This document shows positions 63,729 to 64,000 of a stretch of 64,000 bases of DNA, in pieces. Made by a program: the position numbers and the translations under genes. Below the pieces are notes generated by a model. It did no database searches and was not told the origin of the DNA. It saw nothing but the letters and a program-made list of their open reading frames with translations. Numbering within the stretch: position 1 is the first letter of the stretch; the number at the start of each line of letters is the position of its first letter. Where the stretch lies: assembly GCF_019429485.1 (NCBI RefSeq), contig NZ_JAHXZN010000001.1:1724022-1788021 (forward strand), written 5' to 3'. The DNA is from Sphingomonas citri. GTDB lineage: Bacteria; Pseudomonadota; Alphaproteobacteria; Sphingomonadales; Sphingomonadaceae.

Positions 63729-64000
63729 TCACACCTTCAGGATGATCCCGCGGCGATCGAGCGCGCGCGCGAACAGGCAGCAGACCGAGGTGTAGGTCAG
63801 CGCGCACAGCAACGACCCCAGTGGCCCCGGCGCCAACCGCTGGAACAGCTCGAGCCCGACCCAATGGTACAACCCCATGCCGGGACGTACCTGGATCAAC
63901 TCGAGCGTCACCACCAGCAGCTCGGAGAAGAGGTAGAGCGCCAGCGGGTTGCGGCCGAGCATCTGAAGGAAGCCGCGCCCCAGCCGCGCGCCGCGCAGCT
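63729..64000 (-). CDS. Membrane acyltransferase, heparan-alpha-glucosaminide acetyltransferase-like, C-terminal part (runs off the window)
   Basis: The last 89 or so codons are visible, entering from the right edge. They read LGRNPLALYLFSELLVVTLE, then a loop and a final helix GSLLCALTYTSVCCLFARAL with the tail DRRGIILKV. The xLGxNxLAxYxxSELL helix and the DRRGIxxKV end match the DUF5009/COG4299 family (NagX and HGSNAT relatives), multi-pass acetyltransferases acting on amino sugars. The catalytic His region is outside the window. Confidence 0.7.
   Translation of the reverse strand, partial: LRGARLGRGFLQMLGRNPLALYLFSELLVVTLELIQVRPGMGLYHWVGLELFQRLAPGPLGSLLCALTYTSVCCLFARALDRRGIILKV

Overview
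The window comes from a GC-rich alphaproteobacterium, almost certainly a Sphingomonas-type member of the Sphingomonadaceae. This rests on gene content, not a database search: a serine palmitoyltransferase whose active-site numbering matches the Sphingomonas paucimobilis enzyme, a complete EcfG-NepR-PhyR-PhyP general stress locus, several TonB-dependent receptors, and an operon order nagZ-scpA-scpB-tatABC familiar from sphingomonads. There are no phages, transposases or CRISPR arrays. Most of the window is core chromosome, with small accessory patches.

Region 1 (1-15.3 kb). After the end of a phytase-like esterase gene and a glycine-zipper protein come obgE, a Uma2 nuclease-fold gene and proB. 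A sphingolipid block follows: a CerR-like reductase, a dedicated acyl carrier protein and spt, then a CHASE3-type hybrid histidine kinase, a LptF/LptG permease pair, a membrane desaturase and a GNAT-fold protein of the bacterial ceramide synthase type. Sphingomonads carry glycosphingolipids instead of LPS, so this reads as a synthesis-plus-export module. Small sphingomonad proteins close the region.

Region 2 (15.6-27.5 kb). An outer-membrane protein, xthA, an A-type Fe-S carrier, an M23 peptidase, bcp and glnE lead into the stress locus. This holds a second NepR-like protein, ecfG, a 45-residue membrane protein, phyR, an EcfG-type promoter, nepR and phyP. PhyP has a decayed ATPase domain. Behind phyP lies a perfect EcfG promoter followed by a roughly 100-nt, two-hairpin RNA in which each loop carries nine consecutive C residues. 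This is the most exciting candidate in the window.

Region 3 (27.6-37.5 kb). tatABC, scpAB, nagZ, a MipA-type protein, TonB, two L,D-transpeptidases (one with a Tat-like signal), chorismate mutase, tRNA-Gly(CCC), a gene-poor AT-richer relic and an MscS channel.

Region 4 (37.9-53.7 kb). Tyrosine catabolism (hpd, hmgA, a Rieske protein), two divergent TonB receptors around a Zur-like palindrome, sulfate activation (cysQ-cysD-cysNC), a low-GC two-gene patch with a Fur-like palindrome, and cytochrome c maturation (ccmF-ccmG-ccmH).

Region 5 (53.8-64 kb). A YfiR-TonB receptor-chemoreceptor operon, a TonB receptor paired with a secreted phosphatase, a 1.1-kb gene-poor stretch, and the end of a membrane acyltransferase gene. 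Dispersed extragenic palindromes of at least four sequence types sit in the inter-operon gaps.
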